A DNA stretch of 64,000 bases from Spiribacter halobius (GTDB lineage: Bacteria > Pseudomonadota > Gammaproteobacteria > Nitrococcales > Nitrococcaceae): NCBI RefSeq assembly GCF_020883455.1, contig NZ_CP086615.1, positions 434,001 to 498,000 of the forward strand. The letters run 5' to 3'. The notes beneath the pieces were generated by a model. The model was not told the DNA's origin. It saw nothing but the letters and a program-made list of their open reading frames with translations, and did no database searches. Of this stretch, positions 8,898 to 16,518 are shown in pieces. Both the position numbers and the translations under genes were made by a program. Positions within the stretch are counted from its first letter, which is position 1. Every line of letters begins with the position of its first letter.

Positions 8898-8919
8898 GCA
8901 GCAAACGTATGTTTGCTGC
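8898..8919. other. Perfect 9-4-9 inverted repeat
   Basis: GCAGCAAAC and GTTTGCTGC flank a GTAT loop. It lies in the AT-richer gap between the end of the ABC permease gene (minus strand, stop at 8938) and the start region of the PEP-CTERM gene. No T-run follows on the minus strand, so it is either a weak terminator or a protein-binding site. Confidence 0.5.
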
Positions 8920-8937
8920 TCTGGTGGGTGCTAGGAG

Positions 8938-9750
8938 TCAACGAATCAAACGCCGCCGAGCCAGCGCTGTCGCGATCCAGTAGGCGGAGACGGCGTAGCT
9001 GGCGATTACCAGCAGATGCAACATGGCGGCATCCGGGACGCCGCCCGTCATAAGCGGCCGTACCAGCAGCACCACGTGGGCCAGGGGCAGGAACATCGCC
9101 CCCGCGGAAACCGCGCCGGGCAGGCTCTCCAGGGGGAAGAACACGCCGGAGAGCAGCAGCATGGGCGTTAGCACCAGGGTGAAGTAGTAGAGGAAGAAGT
9201 CGTAGCTCTTCGAGATGGCGGTCACGATCATCGCGATGGCCGCGAAGCAGAGCCCCGCCAGCCCGATCACCGGGAGCACCAGCAGCGCCCGCAGATCCGC
9301 CACCAGGCCGAGGGACGCCGCCACGATCAGGATGGCGGTGGAGTTGATCAACGCCTTGGTCGCCGCCCAGACGATCTCCCCCAGCACGATGTCATCCACG
9401 TTCATGGGCGCGGCCAGCATCGCCGCCCAGGTCTGCTGCATGGTCAGCCGGGTATAGGCCGAGTACAGCGCCTCGAAGGTCGCGCCGGTCATGGCGCTGG
9501 AGCATATGATCCCCGAGCCGAGGAAGACCATGTAGGTCATCCCCTCGATCTCGCCCACCAGCTGCCCGAGCCCGTAGCCAAGCGCCAGCAGGTACAGCAC
9601 CGGCTCGCCGAAGTTGCCGAGCAGCGAGGGGATCATCAGCTTGCGCCATACCCGCAGGTTGCGCAGCCAAACGGCGAGAAAGCGCAGACTGAGCCAGGGC
9701 GGCTGGGTCAGGTAATGAATGAGCGTGGGCTCGGCTGGGGGATTCCGCAC
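8938..9750 (-). CDS. ABC-2 type transporter permease (NodJ-like)
   Basis: 270 residues with six hydrophobic segments and the ABC-2 layout: an N-terminal amphipathic stretch (RNLRVWRKLMIPSLLGNFGEP), then membrane segments, with the conserved SGVFFPLESLPGAV near residue 205. The NodJ subfamily pairs with a NodI-type ATPase to export lipids or polysaccharides. No ATPase gene is adjacent: upstream lies a 227-base gap and a Uma2 gene on the same strand. The partner must be elsewhere or was lost. Substrate unknown. Confidence 0.85.
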   Translation of the reverse strand: MRNPPAEPTLIHYLTQPPWLSLRFLAVWLRNLRVWRKLMIPSLLGNFGEPVLYLLALGYGLGQLVGEIEGMTYMVFLGSGIICSSAMTGATFEALYSAYTRLTMQQTWAAMLAAPMNVDDIVLGEIVWAATKALINSTAILIVAASLGLVADLRALLVLPVIGLAGLCFAAIAMIVTAISKSYDFFLYYFTLVLTPMLLLSGVFFPLESLPGAVSAGAMFLPLAHVVLLVRPLMTGGVPDAAMLHLLVIASYAVSAYWIATALARRRLIR

Positions 9751-9824
9751 GGGGTGCGACCTCTTCCTATGAGCAGTGGACGGGTTACGGTTCGGCTGCC
9801 GCGCGGATGTTGGCTGGCTCCGCC

Positions 9825-9859
9825 GTAGGTCGGGAAGCGCCGCAGGCGCTACCCGACAC
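9825..9859. repeat. Short GTAGGTCGG-type hairpin, family E relative
   Basis: Stem 9829-9841 pairs with 9845-9857 around a three-base GCA loop (one A-A mismatch). It begins with GTAGGTCGG like the elements at 16519, 30419 and 54955. It lies in the gap (9751-9977) between the Uma2 gene and the ABC permease; no gene is visible in that gap. Confidence 0.6.
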
Positions 9860-9977
9860 GCCGTCAGGCGAAATCCCCCACGGCCGCGCTGCGCGCGGCT
9901 GTCGGCGAGCGCTGCCGCGCTTGCCGAGCTACACCTGGCTCAGCCTCTGACTCTGAGCCCCGCGGGGCCGCCGAGGT

Positions 9978-10538
9978 TCAGGCCCAGAGGCTCTCCAGCC
10001 CGAAGGTGATCGCATCGAAGGGCGGCTGGCAGACCGGGTCGTCGTCCTTCAGCGCAGCGAGCATGAGCCAGCGGCCTTCGTCCTGTAGTGCGAAGACTTC
10101 GAGCGTACGGGCATCCGGGTCCACCAGCCAGAGGTGATGCACGCCCTCCCGGGCGTAGATCGGCATCTTGATGGCTCGGTCGGCGCGTGCCGTTGCCGGG
10201 GAGAGGATCTCGCAGACCCAGTCCGGCGCGAGCTCGAACCAGGCCGTGTCCGGCAGCGACGGCATGCGCTCGCGCCGCCAGCCGGCCAGATCCGGAACCA
10301 GGACATCCTCGCCCAGGTGAACCTCCGGCTCGTCGAGTATCCACCAGCCGCCCGGGCCGTCGATGCCGCCGTCAAAAGGCCCGCCGATGCGATAACCGAG
10401 CGCGGAATAGGCCCGCGCATGCCGCGGCGCGGGCCGCGGATGGGTGTGCAGGTCGCCGCCGAGGAGCTCGCCCACCAGATGGTCGGGAAGCGCGAGGATG
10501 TCCTCGTAGGTCGCCTGCCGGGGCGCTGGATCCGTCAT
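9978..10538 (-). CDS. Uma2 family (DUF820) restriction-endonuclease-like protein
   Basis: 186 residues of the PD-(D/E)XK-fold Uma2 family. Candidate catalytic residues: Asp83 in LVPDLAGW, Glu110 in VCEILSP and Lys124 in AIKMPIYAREGVHHLWLVD, a stretch that is the family hallmark. GGGAGG seven bases upstream fixes the ATG at 10536-10538 over an ATG nine codons earlier. The function of such solitary genes is unknown; many bacteria carry dispersed copies. It lies next to the RAYT transposase on the same strand, whose terminal repeat ends about 65 bases upstream. Confidence 0.85.
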   Translation of the reverse strand: MTDPAPRQATYEDILALPDHLVGELLGGDLHTHPRPAPRHARAYSALGYRIGGPFDGGIDGPGGWWILDEPEVHLGEDVLVPDLAGWRRERMPSLPDTAWFELAPDWVCEILSPATARADRAIKMPIYAREGVHHLWLVDPDARTLEVFALQDEGRWLMLAALKDDDPVCQPPFDAITFGLESLWA

Positions 10539-10598
10539 CGCACAGACCTCCCATGGAGACCTCATGCTACCGCCTGCCGCTCATCGCGCGCGACAGGG

Positions 10599-11555
10599 TC
10601 AGGGGTCAAGTCTTGACATGACAGTTTCCCGTTTTCGCTTCAGCGCCTCCGCTCCGAGCGCCTCACGCAGTCGCCGGATCGCCTGCGTGACTGCGGAGTA
10701 ATGCAGCCCGCCAAAGCGCTCGCCGATCTCCTGCAGGCTTGCACCGGCTTCCTGGCGGCATAGCCACATTGCGAAGGGCCGACTCCTGTGCGGTGGCCGT
10801 CCGCGGCGCGCGGTGAGGTCATCGATGCGTATGCCCGCATCATCCGCGACTGCCTGCAGCACCTCGTCCATGGTGCGCCAGCGTCGCCTCTCCGTAACCG
10901 GGACCTCGTCCGCCGGCCGCGCCAGCGCCAGCATGCGTTCCTTGAACTGGTCACTTCCCAGCACCGGCGGCCTGCGCGCGCTTGCGTAGAACTCGGCGAT
11001 CTCCTGCTCAACGCCCATGGCCACGAATCGCTGATAGCGCGCGGGTGTGTCATTCCGTCCCATCGCCGCCAGGATCTCGCTCGTGCTGATCCACGGCGCC
11101 GATGGCCTAGCGCCGATGTATTCGGGATAGCTGGACCAGCGCCAGCCCTCAAGCTCTGCAGTGAGGGGCGTCAGGCAGTCGATCGGGTTGCGATGGATGT
11201 ACCGCGAGACGGTAAGCAGGTAGGCGTCCGACTCCACCAAAATGGCCTTGTAGCGGCCACGGAACAGGGGGCCATCCGTACCCGCCACCCGGTTGTAACG
11301 CTGCGTATAGACCCCGTCGAGATGACGCATTGCCCGCCCGAGATTGGCGAAGGGCGTCCGCAGCAGCAGATGGTAGTGATTGGGCATTAGGCAGTAGGCA
11401 TGCACCTCGATACGGAATCGGTCCACCGTCTCGGCGAGGGTATCCAGGAAGCGCTGGTAGGCATCACCGTCGGGGAAAGTCACCCGCCGGCCGGCGCCGC
11501 GGTTCATGACGTGATACCAGGCGCCTTCGTACTCGATGCGGAGGGGGCGAGCCAT
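10599..11555 (-). CDS. REP-associated tyrosine transposase (RAYT) with DnaA-like C-terminal domain
   Basis: 318 residues. The N-terminal ~160 residues are a Y1 (IS200-like) transposase domain: start ARPLRIEYEGAWYHVMNRG, metal motif His60-Tyr-His62 (LMPNHYHLLL) and nucleophile Tyr119 in SRYIHRNP. Residues ~235-318 form a helix-turn-helix of the DnaA C-terminal type (SLQEIGERFGGLHYSAVTQA), found in one RAYT subgroup. Such proteins cleave single-stranded DNA at REP hairpins and are thought to spread REP sequences rather than themselves. The gene is bounded by 25-base inverted terminal repeats (10602-10626 and 11672-11696) and looks intact. Confidence 0.9.
   Translation of the reverse strand: MARPLRIEYEGAWYHVMNRGAGRRVTFPDGDAYQRFLDTLAETVDRFRIEVHAYCLMPNHYHLLLRTPFANLGRAMRHLDGVYTQRYNRVAGTDGPLFRGRYKAILVESDAYLLTVSRYIHRNPIDCLTPLTAELEGWRWSSYPEYIGARPSAPWISTSEILAAMGRNDTPARYQRFVAMGVEQEIAEFYASARRPPVLGSDQFKERMLALARPADEVPVTERRRWRTMDEVLQAVADDAGIRIDDLTARRGRPPHRSRPFAMWLCRQEAGASLQEIGERFGGLHYSAVTQAIRRLREALGAEALKRKRETVMSRLDP
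10602..10626. repeat. RAYT-associated terminal repeat, left copy
   Basis: 25 bases beginning GGGGTCAAGTCTTGACATGA, containing the near-palindrome TCAAGTCTTGA. It overlaps the last codons and stop of the transposase gene, so the C-terminal residues VMSRLDP are encoded by the repeat. Its exact inverted copies lie at 11672-11696, 12290-12314 and 12460-12484. Confidence 0.9.
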
Positions 11556-11705
11556 GGCACGGCATCCTGCCGAGATCTGCGACGCGATCCATGCGCCGGT
11601 GGTGGTGATAGTAGATCCGGGAGGACGCGATTGCGAGGGTGGGCTTTCGGTTATGGCTCGCAGAGGGGGTGAACTGTCATGTCAAGACTTGACCCCTTCG
11701 CCTCG
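11088..11705. repeat. Tandem duplication unit 1 (618 bp)
   Basis: First copy of an exact-looking 618-base direct repeat. It covers codons 1 to about 156 of the RAYT gene, its upstream region and the 25-base terminal repeat at 11672-11696. The second copy follows immediately at 11706-12323; reading the two I saw no difference, so the event is recent. Confidence 0.9.
11672..11696. repeat. RAYT-associated terminal repeat, second copy
   Basis: Starts AACTGTCATGTCAAGACTTG and is the exact reverse complement of 10602-10626. Together they flank the intact RAYT gene like inverted terminal repeats of a 1.1 kb unit. Confidence 0.9.
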
Positions 11706-12173
11706 GATCCACGGCGCCGATGGCCTAGCGCCGATGTATTCGGGATAGCTGGACCAGCGCCAGCCCTCAAGCTCTGCAGTGAGGGGCGTCAGGCAGTCGA
11801 TCGGGTTGCGATGGATGTACCGCGAGACGGTAAGCAGGTAGGCGTCCGACTCCACCAAAATGGCCTTGTAGCGGCCACGGAACAGGGGGCCATCCGTACC
11901 CGCCACCCGGTTGTAACGCTGCGTATAGACCCCGTCGAGATGACGCATTGCCCGCCCGAGATTGGCGAAGGGCGTCCGCAGCAGCAGATGGTAGTGATTG
12001 GGCATTAGGCAGTAGGCATGCACCTCGATACGGAATCGGTCCACCGTCTCGGCGAGGGTATCCAGGAAGCGCTGGTAGGCATCACCGTCGGGGAAAGTCA
12101 CCCGCCGGCCGGCGCCGCGGTTCATGACGTGATACCAGGCGCCTTCGTACTCGATGCGGAGGGGGCGAGCCAT
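11682..12173 (-). pseudogene. Truncated RAYT transposase (5' fragment from the tandem duplication)
   Basis: Encodes the first ~156 residues of the RAYT at 10599-11555, identical in sequence, then seven unrelated residues read from the repeat junction (RGEGVKS) before a stop. It keeps His60-x-His62 and Tyr119, so the whole Y1 catalytic core is present, but the DnaA-like C-terminal domain is missing. It could still make a small nuclease domain; whether it is expressed is unknown. Confidence 0.85.
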
Positions 12174-12323
12174 GGCACGGCATCCTGCCGAGATCTGCGA
12201 CGCGATCCATGCGCCGGTGGTGGTGATAGTAGATCCGGGAGGACGCGATTGCGAGGGTGGGCTTTCGGTTATGGCTCGCAGAGGGGGTGAACTGTCATGT
12301 CAAGACTTGACCCCTTCGCCTCG
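11706..12323. repeat. Tandem duplication unit 2 (618 bp)
   Basis: Second copy of 11088-11705, offset exactly 618 bases. The join CTCG|GATCC at 11705/11706 shows no target-site duplication, so slippage or unequal crossing-over is more likely than insertion. Confidence 0.9.
12290..12314. repeat. RAYT-associated terminal repeat, third copy
   Basis: Identical to 11672-11696, carried along by the 618-base duplication. Confidence 0.9.
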
Positions 12324-12459
12324 ATGCGAAGGGGACGAGCCATGGGACGGCATCCTGCCGAGGTCTGCGACGCGATCCCTGCGCCGGTGGCGGTGATGGT
12401 AGATCCGGGAGAGCGTAATTGCGAGGGCGGGATCGCGGTTATGGTTTGCGGAGGTGGCG
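12324..12459. repeat. Diverged remnant of the RAYT upstream region
   Basis: About 136 bases resembling the segment from the RAYT start codon to its upstream terminal repeat (11536-11671), with roughly one difference in seven bases by eye. It ends in a fourth, undiverged terminal repeat at 12460-12484. An older, internally deleted copy of the same element; no gene remains. Confidence 0.75.
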
Positions 12460-12484
12460 AACTGTCATGTCAAGACTTGACCCC
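12460..12484. repeat. RAYT-associated terminal repeat, fourth copy
   Basis: Same 25 bases as at 11672 and 12290 although the DNA to its left is diverged. The repeat is therefore more conserved than its surroundings. It is followed by GCCCTTCG and a short tandem of CCACGAAGAAAG (12502-12526). Confidence 0.85.
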
Positions 12485-12526
12485 TTCGCCCTTCGCTGCG
12501 TCCACGAAGAAAGCCCCACGAAGAAA

Positions 12527-12555
12527 GCCGCAGGATACGAACTGTATCCTGCGGC
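12527..12555 (-). terminator. Rho-independent terminator of pilA
   Basis: A perfect 12-base stem (12527-12538 with 12544-12555) with a 5-base loop, followed on the minus strand by TTTCTTC. It lies 25 bases beyond the pilA stop codon. Confidence 0.85.
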
Positions 12556-12579
12556 CTGCTGGCATAGCCTTTTCAGTTA

Positions 12580-13002
12580 TCAGTTAGCACACCCGCCGGG
12601 GAGGTGATTCGCCTCCATACCGTTAGCGGCGGCACACACCCAGCCCTGCTGCGGATCGTTGTTAACTGGAGCAATCGTCATATCACCCGCCAGCGATGAC
12701 GTCGCGCCGTCCCACGTGACGGTGATCGTTCCATTGGCGTAAGCAACGCCGCTGATGTACTGAGCAGTCGCGATATCGTTCAGGTTAGTGTTCAGATCAC
12801 CTGCAGCGGCCGGAATTGTGTCGGTCAGTGCGAACTGCTCCGAGATATCTGCGCGTAGACCGGCCGTCGCGCTCAGCCCTTCAGAAGCCTGTGCACGTGC
12901 GGTGTAATCTTGATAAGCCGGAATCGCAATCGCCGCAAGAATACCGATGATCGCCACCACGATCATCAGCTCGATAAGGGTAAAGCCCTGCTGCTTCTTC
13001 AT
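12580..13002 (-). CDS. pilA: Type IV major pilin
   Basis: 140 residues. MKKQQG precedes the prepilin peptidase site; the mature protein starts with [20 protein letters not shown], including the conserved Glu5 and the long hydrophobic assembly helix. Two cysteines near the end ([16 protein letters not shown]) delimit the disulfide D-loop. The ATG at 13000-13002 has GAGGAG eight bases upstream. It forms the pilus fibre for twitching, adhesion and DNA uptake. A sigma-54 promoter at 13115-13130 and the neighbouring pilR/pilS genes indicate PilR control. Confidence 0.95.
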   Translation of the reverse strand: MKKQQGFTLIELMIVVAIIGILAAIAIPAYQDYTARAQASEGLSATAGLRADISEQFALTDTIPAAAGDLNTNLNDIATAQYISGVAYANGTITVTWDGATSSLAGDMTIAPVNNDPQQGWVCAAANGMEANHLPGGCAN

Positions 13003-13114
13003 GACGTTGACTCCTCTTTGAGTCGGTTCCTGTAAGACCTGCTCGTCGCAGTGCCCGGCGGGCCAAGCGCCACCCCCTCTGGGTTGTTCGGCGTTGGTCC
13101 TCGGTGATCCTGTT

Positions 13115-13130
13115 TGCAGGAGGTGTGCCA
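13115..13130 (-). promoter_or_regulatory. Sigma-54 promoter of pilA
   Basis: On the minus strand TGGCACACCTCCTGCA has GG and GC separated by exactly ten bases, the invariant -24/-12 spacing for RpoN. It lies about 112 bases before the pilA start. The rest of the gap to pilR (13131-13409) should hold the PilR sites; I see no gene there, only half of a family D repeat near 13352-13386. Confidence 0.8.
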
Positions 13131-13351
13131 ACGGGTGGAGTTTGGGGTCATTTGGGGCGTTACTGCTGCTGGAACAGCCGGTTAGCGAAGTTGGCGTTAT
13201 GTGGCATGCTGCCATTTTTGGTGACGTTTTGGGCGTTTGGCTGACGTGCTTGGGCAGGTAGGTGGGGCCGGGTGACGTGGAGGGGCAGGTTTTTGGGTGG
13301 TCGGGGAGTTCGCGGCGGGGGCGCCGGTGCTACGGCCAGCGCCCGGTCTTC

Positions 13352-13386
13352 GGGGGATCGCGGTCGGAGACCGAGCCCACGGGAGT
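13352..13386. repeat. Half-copy of repeat family D (TCGCGGTCGGAG)
   Basis: ATCGCGGTCGGAGACCGAG followed by CCCACGGGAGTG matches the right arms of the elements at 26944-27045 and 38641-38766. No left arm is nearby, so this is a solo arm between pilR and the pilA control region. Confidence 0.55.
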
Positions 13387-13409
13387 GAGCCCTTGCGGAT
13401 TGGGCCGGG

Positions 13410-14744
13410 CTACTCCATGTTCAGCTTCTTCAGGCGGTATCTGAGAGCGCGGAAGCTGATGCCGAGGAGCTGGGCGGCGGCGGTCTTGTTGTATCTCGTC
13501 TTCTCCAGGGCGCGTTCGATGAGGTCGCGCTCGATGCCCTCGAGATACCCTTCGAGCTCAAAGTCGTCGTCCGGCTCGGCGGTGGGGGGCTCCGGGAGCT
13601 CGACGCCGGTGGTCTCGGGGAGCTGGAGGTCCTCGGGCTGGATCTCGTCGCCCTCGCAGAGGGTGAGGGCGCGCTCGAGGATGTTTTCGAGCTCGCGGAC
13701 GTTGCCCGGAAACGGGTAGCGCTTGAGCTGATCGAGGGCGGTCTCGCCGAGGCGGGGGCGCTGGCCGCCGTCCGCCAGGCGCTCGAGGACGTGGTCGACG
13801 AGCATGGGGATGTCGTCGGGGCGCTCGCGCAGGCTGGGGGCGCGGAGCTGGATGACGTTGATGCGGTAGAAGAGGTCGCGGCGGAAGTCGCCGGACTCCA
13901 CCAGCTCGGCGAGGTCCTTGTGGGTGGCAGAGAGGATACGCACGTCCACCTGCTGCTCGCGGCTCGCGCCCACCGGGCGCACGGCCTTCTCCTGGATGGC
14001 GCGCAGGAGCTTCACCTGCATGTGCTGGGGCAGGTCGGCCACCTCGTCGAGGAACAGCGTGCCGCCGTCGGCGGCCTGGAAGAGGCCCTGCTTGTCGCTG
14101 GTGGCGCCGGTGAAGCTGCCCTTCTTGTGGCCGAAGAACTCGCTCTCCATGAGCTCGCTGGGGATGGCGCCGCAGTTCACCGGCACGAAGGGCTGGTCCC
14201 GCCGCGGGCCCTTGTCGTGGATGAGCCGGGCGATGAGCTCCTTGCCGGTGCCGGACTCGCCGCAGATGTAGACCGGCGCCTGGCTGCGGGCGAGCTTGAC
14301 GATGGTGGCGCGGATGCGGCGCATGGTAGCCGACTCGCCGAGCAGGGTGTCCCGCGAGCGGCGGTCCACCGGCTCCTCGGAGAGCCGGAAGGCGTGCTCC
14401 ACCAGCCGCCGCAGGATCTGCAGGTCCACCGGCTTGCTGACGAAGTCGAAGGCGCCGGCCTTGAGTGCCTGAATGGCGGTGTCGACGCTGCCGTAGGCGG
14501 TGATCATGGCCACCGGGAGCTGCGGGTGGTGCTTCTGGATGTGGCGCACCAGATCCAGCCCGTCGCCGTCCGGCAGGCGCATGTCCGTCAGGCACAGGCC
14601 GAAGCGCTCGCGCTCCAGCAGCCCGTAGGCAGACTCCAGGTTGGCGGCGCTGCGTGCCTCGATGTCCATGCGGGCGAGCGTGAGCTCGGCGAGCTCGCGG
14701 ATATCGGCCTCGTCGTCGACGATCAGGGCCAGGGGTCGGCTCAT
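13410..14744 (-). CDS. pilR: Sigma-54-dependent response regulator PilR
   Basis: 444 residues. The receiver domain (1-120) has Asp10, Asp11, the phospho-acceptor Asp54 and Lys104. The AAA+ domain has Walker A GESGTGKE at 162-169, the sigma-54 contact loop GSFTGA at 209-214 and Walker B TLFLDEVADL around 229-238. A Fis-type helix-turn-helix ends the protein (NKTAAAQLLGISFRALRYRL). It activates pilA transcription with RpoN when phosphorylated by PilS. Its ATG overlaps the pilS stop by four bases. All activator residues are intact. Confidence 0.95.
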   Translation of the reverse strand: MSRPLALIVDDEADIRELAELTLARMDIEARSAANLESAYGLLERERFGLCLTDMRLPDGDGLDLVRHIQKHHPQLPVAMITAYGSVDTAIQALKAGAFDFVSKPVDLQILRRLVEHAFRLSEEPVDRRSRDTLLGESATMRRIRATIVKLARSQAPVYICGESGTGKELIARLIHDKGPRRDQPFVPVNCGAIPSELMESEFFGHKKGSFTGATSDKQGLFQAADGGTLFLDEVADLPQHMQVKLLRAIQEKAVRPVGASREQQVDVRILSATHKDLAELVESGDFRRDLFYRINVIQLRAPSLRERPDDIPMLVDHVLERLADGGQRPRLGETALDQLKRYPFPGNVRELENILERALTLCEGDEIQPEDLQLPETTGVELPEPPTAEPDDDFELEGYLEGIERDLIERALEKTRYNKTAAAQLLGISFRALRYRLKKLNME

Positions 14745-15769
14745 TCGGCGTCTCCTCTGCCGTGGGCGGCGGCGAGGTGCAGCCGGAAGCAGGCGCCCTC
14801 GCGCTCCGTGTCCAGGGTAACCGTGGCCTGGTTGGCCTCGCAGAGCTCGCGCACCAGATACAGCCCGAGCCCGGTGCCGGTGGCCGAGGTGGTGGCGAAG
14901 GGCTCGAAAAGCCGGTCGCGGATTTCCTCGGGGATACCGGGGCCGTTGTCCTGGATCTCCAGCCAGGGGCGGCCGTCGCTGCCGGTCCCGCAGGCGAGGC
15001 GCACCGTGGGTGGGCCGTTAGCCCCGGCGTGGTCCACCGCGTTGCGCATGAGGTTGTCGATGATCTGGCGCAGGTGGTCCGGGTCGAACAGGCCCCGGGC
15101 CGGATCCACCTCCAGCGCCAGATGCAGCTCCGTCAGCCCCGGCGGCAGCGACTCCCGCCACTCCTCGGCGAAGGCCTGCAGCCAGTCGTCCAGGGCCAGC
15201 GGTCGGCGGCTGGCCGGGGCGCGGCGGGAGAGCTGGAGGACGTTCTCGATGGTCTGGTTCAGCCGCCGTCCCTGCTTGCCGATGATGCCCACCAGCCGCT
15301 GCTCGCCGCGCTGGAGGTAGTCCGCCTCGCCGAGGAGCTGCGACGCCTGGAGCATGGCGCCCAGCGGGTTGCGGATCTCGTGGGCGATGCTGGCGGTGAG
15401 CCGGCCGAGGGAGGCGAGCTTGGCCTGCTGCACCTGGGCGCGCATCTCCGAGAGGTTCTCGAGGAAGATCAGCGTGCCGTTGCGCCCGCCGCGGCCGATG
15501 GGCTGGAAGCGGGGCAGGAACTCGGCGCCGTCGCCGGCCAGCGGCCCGGAGTTGCTGTCCCAGTGCGCCCGCCACTGCTCGTAGGCGGCCTCCAGCGCGG
15601 GTGAGAGCTCGCCCAGCGCCTGGCCGTCGCCGCCTGGCAGATGGCCCAGGAGCTGGCGCGCGGCGCGGTTGATGAGCCGTACACGGCCGGTGGGGTCAAG
15701 GGCGATGATACCCGTGTCCATCCGCTGCACGATGTGGGCATTGAGCGCCTCCAGGTTGGCGACGTCCAC
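14741..15769 (-). CDS. pilS: PilS sensor kinase, catalytic part (downstream of an in-frame amber codon)
   Basis: Reading 342 residues from a GTG at 15767-15769: a PAS-like segment (IVQRMDTGIIALDPTGRVRL, about 13-110), the HisKA motif ASIAHEIRNPLG with the phospho-acceptor at residue 130 of this fragment, and an HATPase domain with N box (NLMRNAVDHA), DNGPGIP and TGTGLGL. This half belongs with the membrane half at 15797-16396: both are in the same frame, and the only break is TAG at 15797-15799. The GTG has no convincing ribosome-binding site, so this part may be made only by read-through or weak re-initiation. Confidence 0.85.
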   Translation of the reverse strand: MDVANLEALNAHIVQRMDTGIIALDPTGRVRLINRAARQLLGHLPGGDGQALGELSPALEAAYEQWRAHWDSNSGPLAGDGAEFLPRFQPIGRGGRNGTLIFLENLSEMRAQVQQAKLASLGRLTASIAHEIRNPLGAMLQASQLLGEADYLQRGEQRLVGIIGKQGRRLNQTIENVLQLSRRAPASRRPLALDDWLQAFAEEWRESLPPGLTELHLALEVDPARGLFDPDHLRQIIDNLMRNAVDHAGANGPPTVRLACGTGSDGRPWLEIQDNGPGIPEEIRDRLFEPFATTSATGTGLGLYLVRELCEANQATVTLDTEREGACFRLHLAAAHGRGDAE

Positions 15770-15796
15770 ACCCCGGGCCTCGGCCAGCGCCTCGCT

Positions 15797-15799
15797 CTA
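15797..15799 (-). other. In-frame TAG codon splitting pilS
   Basis: The minus strand reads CGG TAG AGC GAG GCG CTG GCC GAG, giving LLARRAR-stop-SEALAEARGVDVANLE. Translation continues in frame on both sides. A single G-to-T change from GAG (Glu) would explain it. Sequencing error, a real nonsense mutation or amber read-through are all possible. Confidence 0.9.
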
Positions 15800-16396
15800 C
15801 CGCGCGCGGCGGGCCAGCAGGGAGCCGCCGATGGCGGTGGCGAAGATCGCGAGCCCCACCACGGCGGCCTGGGTATAGCCGCCGCTGCTGGCGATGCCCT
15901 CGGCGTGGGAGAGCCCCTGCTGGCCGAACAGCGCCAGCGTGGCGACCGCCGCGAAGTAGGCCGCGAGCCGCACGCCCACCAGCAGGCTGGCGCCAGCCAC
16001 CGCCACCAGCATGAACATGCCGAGGCCGCTGAAGAGCTCGCCGCCGGCGTGGATGAGGGCGGCGAGGCAGAGGGCGTCCACCAGCACCTGGCCGTGCACC
16101 TGCCAGAGGAACGGCGGCCGGCGGGCGAAGGCCAGCGTGGTGGCCGCCGCGCCCAGCAGCAGATAGAGCGTGGCCGCCTGCAGGAACAGCGCCGGGTCGG
16201 CGATGGGGAAGAGCCGCTGCCCCTGATCGATGACGAAGCCGCCCACCAGCAGCATGGCCACCACCAGCCGGTAGCCGCAGAGGATGCGCAGCGGCTTCCA
16301 GGTGCGGTCGTCGGCGGCGGGCGTGTGGCGCTCCGCGGTCTCGGCGGCGAGCATGCTGGCGGTGACTCCGCTGGTGCTGTCCGGGTTGATGTCCAT
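15797..16396 (-). CDS. pilS: PilS N-terminal membrane sensor part (truncated by amber codon)
   Basis: 199 residues, MDINPDSTSGVTASMLAAET at the N-terminus, then six hydrophobic segments between about 38 and 190, typical of the PilS membrane sensor that detects unassembled PilA. It ends ...GGSLLARRAR at TAG, exactly where the linker to the PAS/kinase region should continue. GGGGGAGA precedes the ATG at 16394-16396. As it stands this would be a membrane domain without a kinase. Confidence 0.85.
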   Translation of the reverse strand: MDINPDSTSGVTASMLAAETAERHTPAADDRTWKPLRILCGYRLVVAMLLVGGFVIDQGQRLFPIADPALFLQAATLYLLLGAAATTLAFARRPPFLWQVHGQVLVDALCLAALIHAGGELFSGLGMFMLVAVAGASLLVGVRLAAYFAAVATLALFGQQGLSHAEGIASSGGYTQAAVVGLAIFATAIGGSLLARRAR

Positions 16397-16518
16397 TCTG
16401 CCCGGTCTCCCCCGGTTGCCGTGAGGCCTCTGTGCCCGATGCTGCCTTTGCGAGGCGCGCCCTAGCGCCGAATCCCCCCGGTCCGCGCCTACCCCAGTAA
16501 CGTGGCTGACCAGCCCGG

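Noticed and set aside
11672-12484. Terminal repeats as phage attachment sites
   Set aside because: No integrase or tRNA gene is near, and their inverted placement around a Y1 transposase fits REP/RAYT better.
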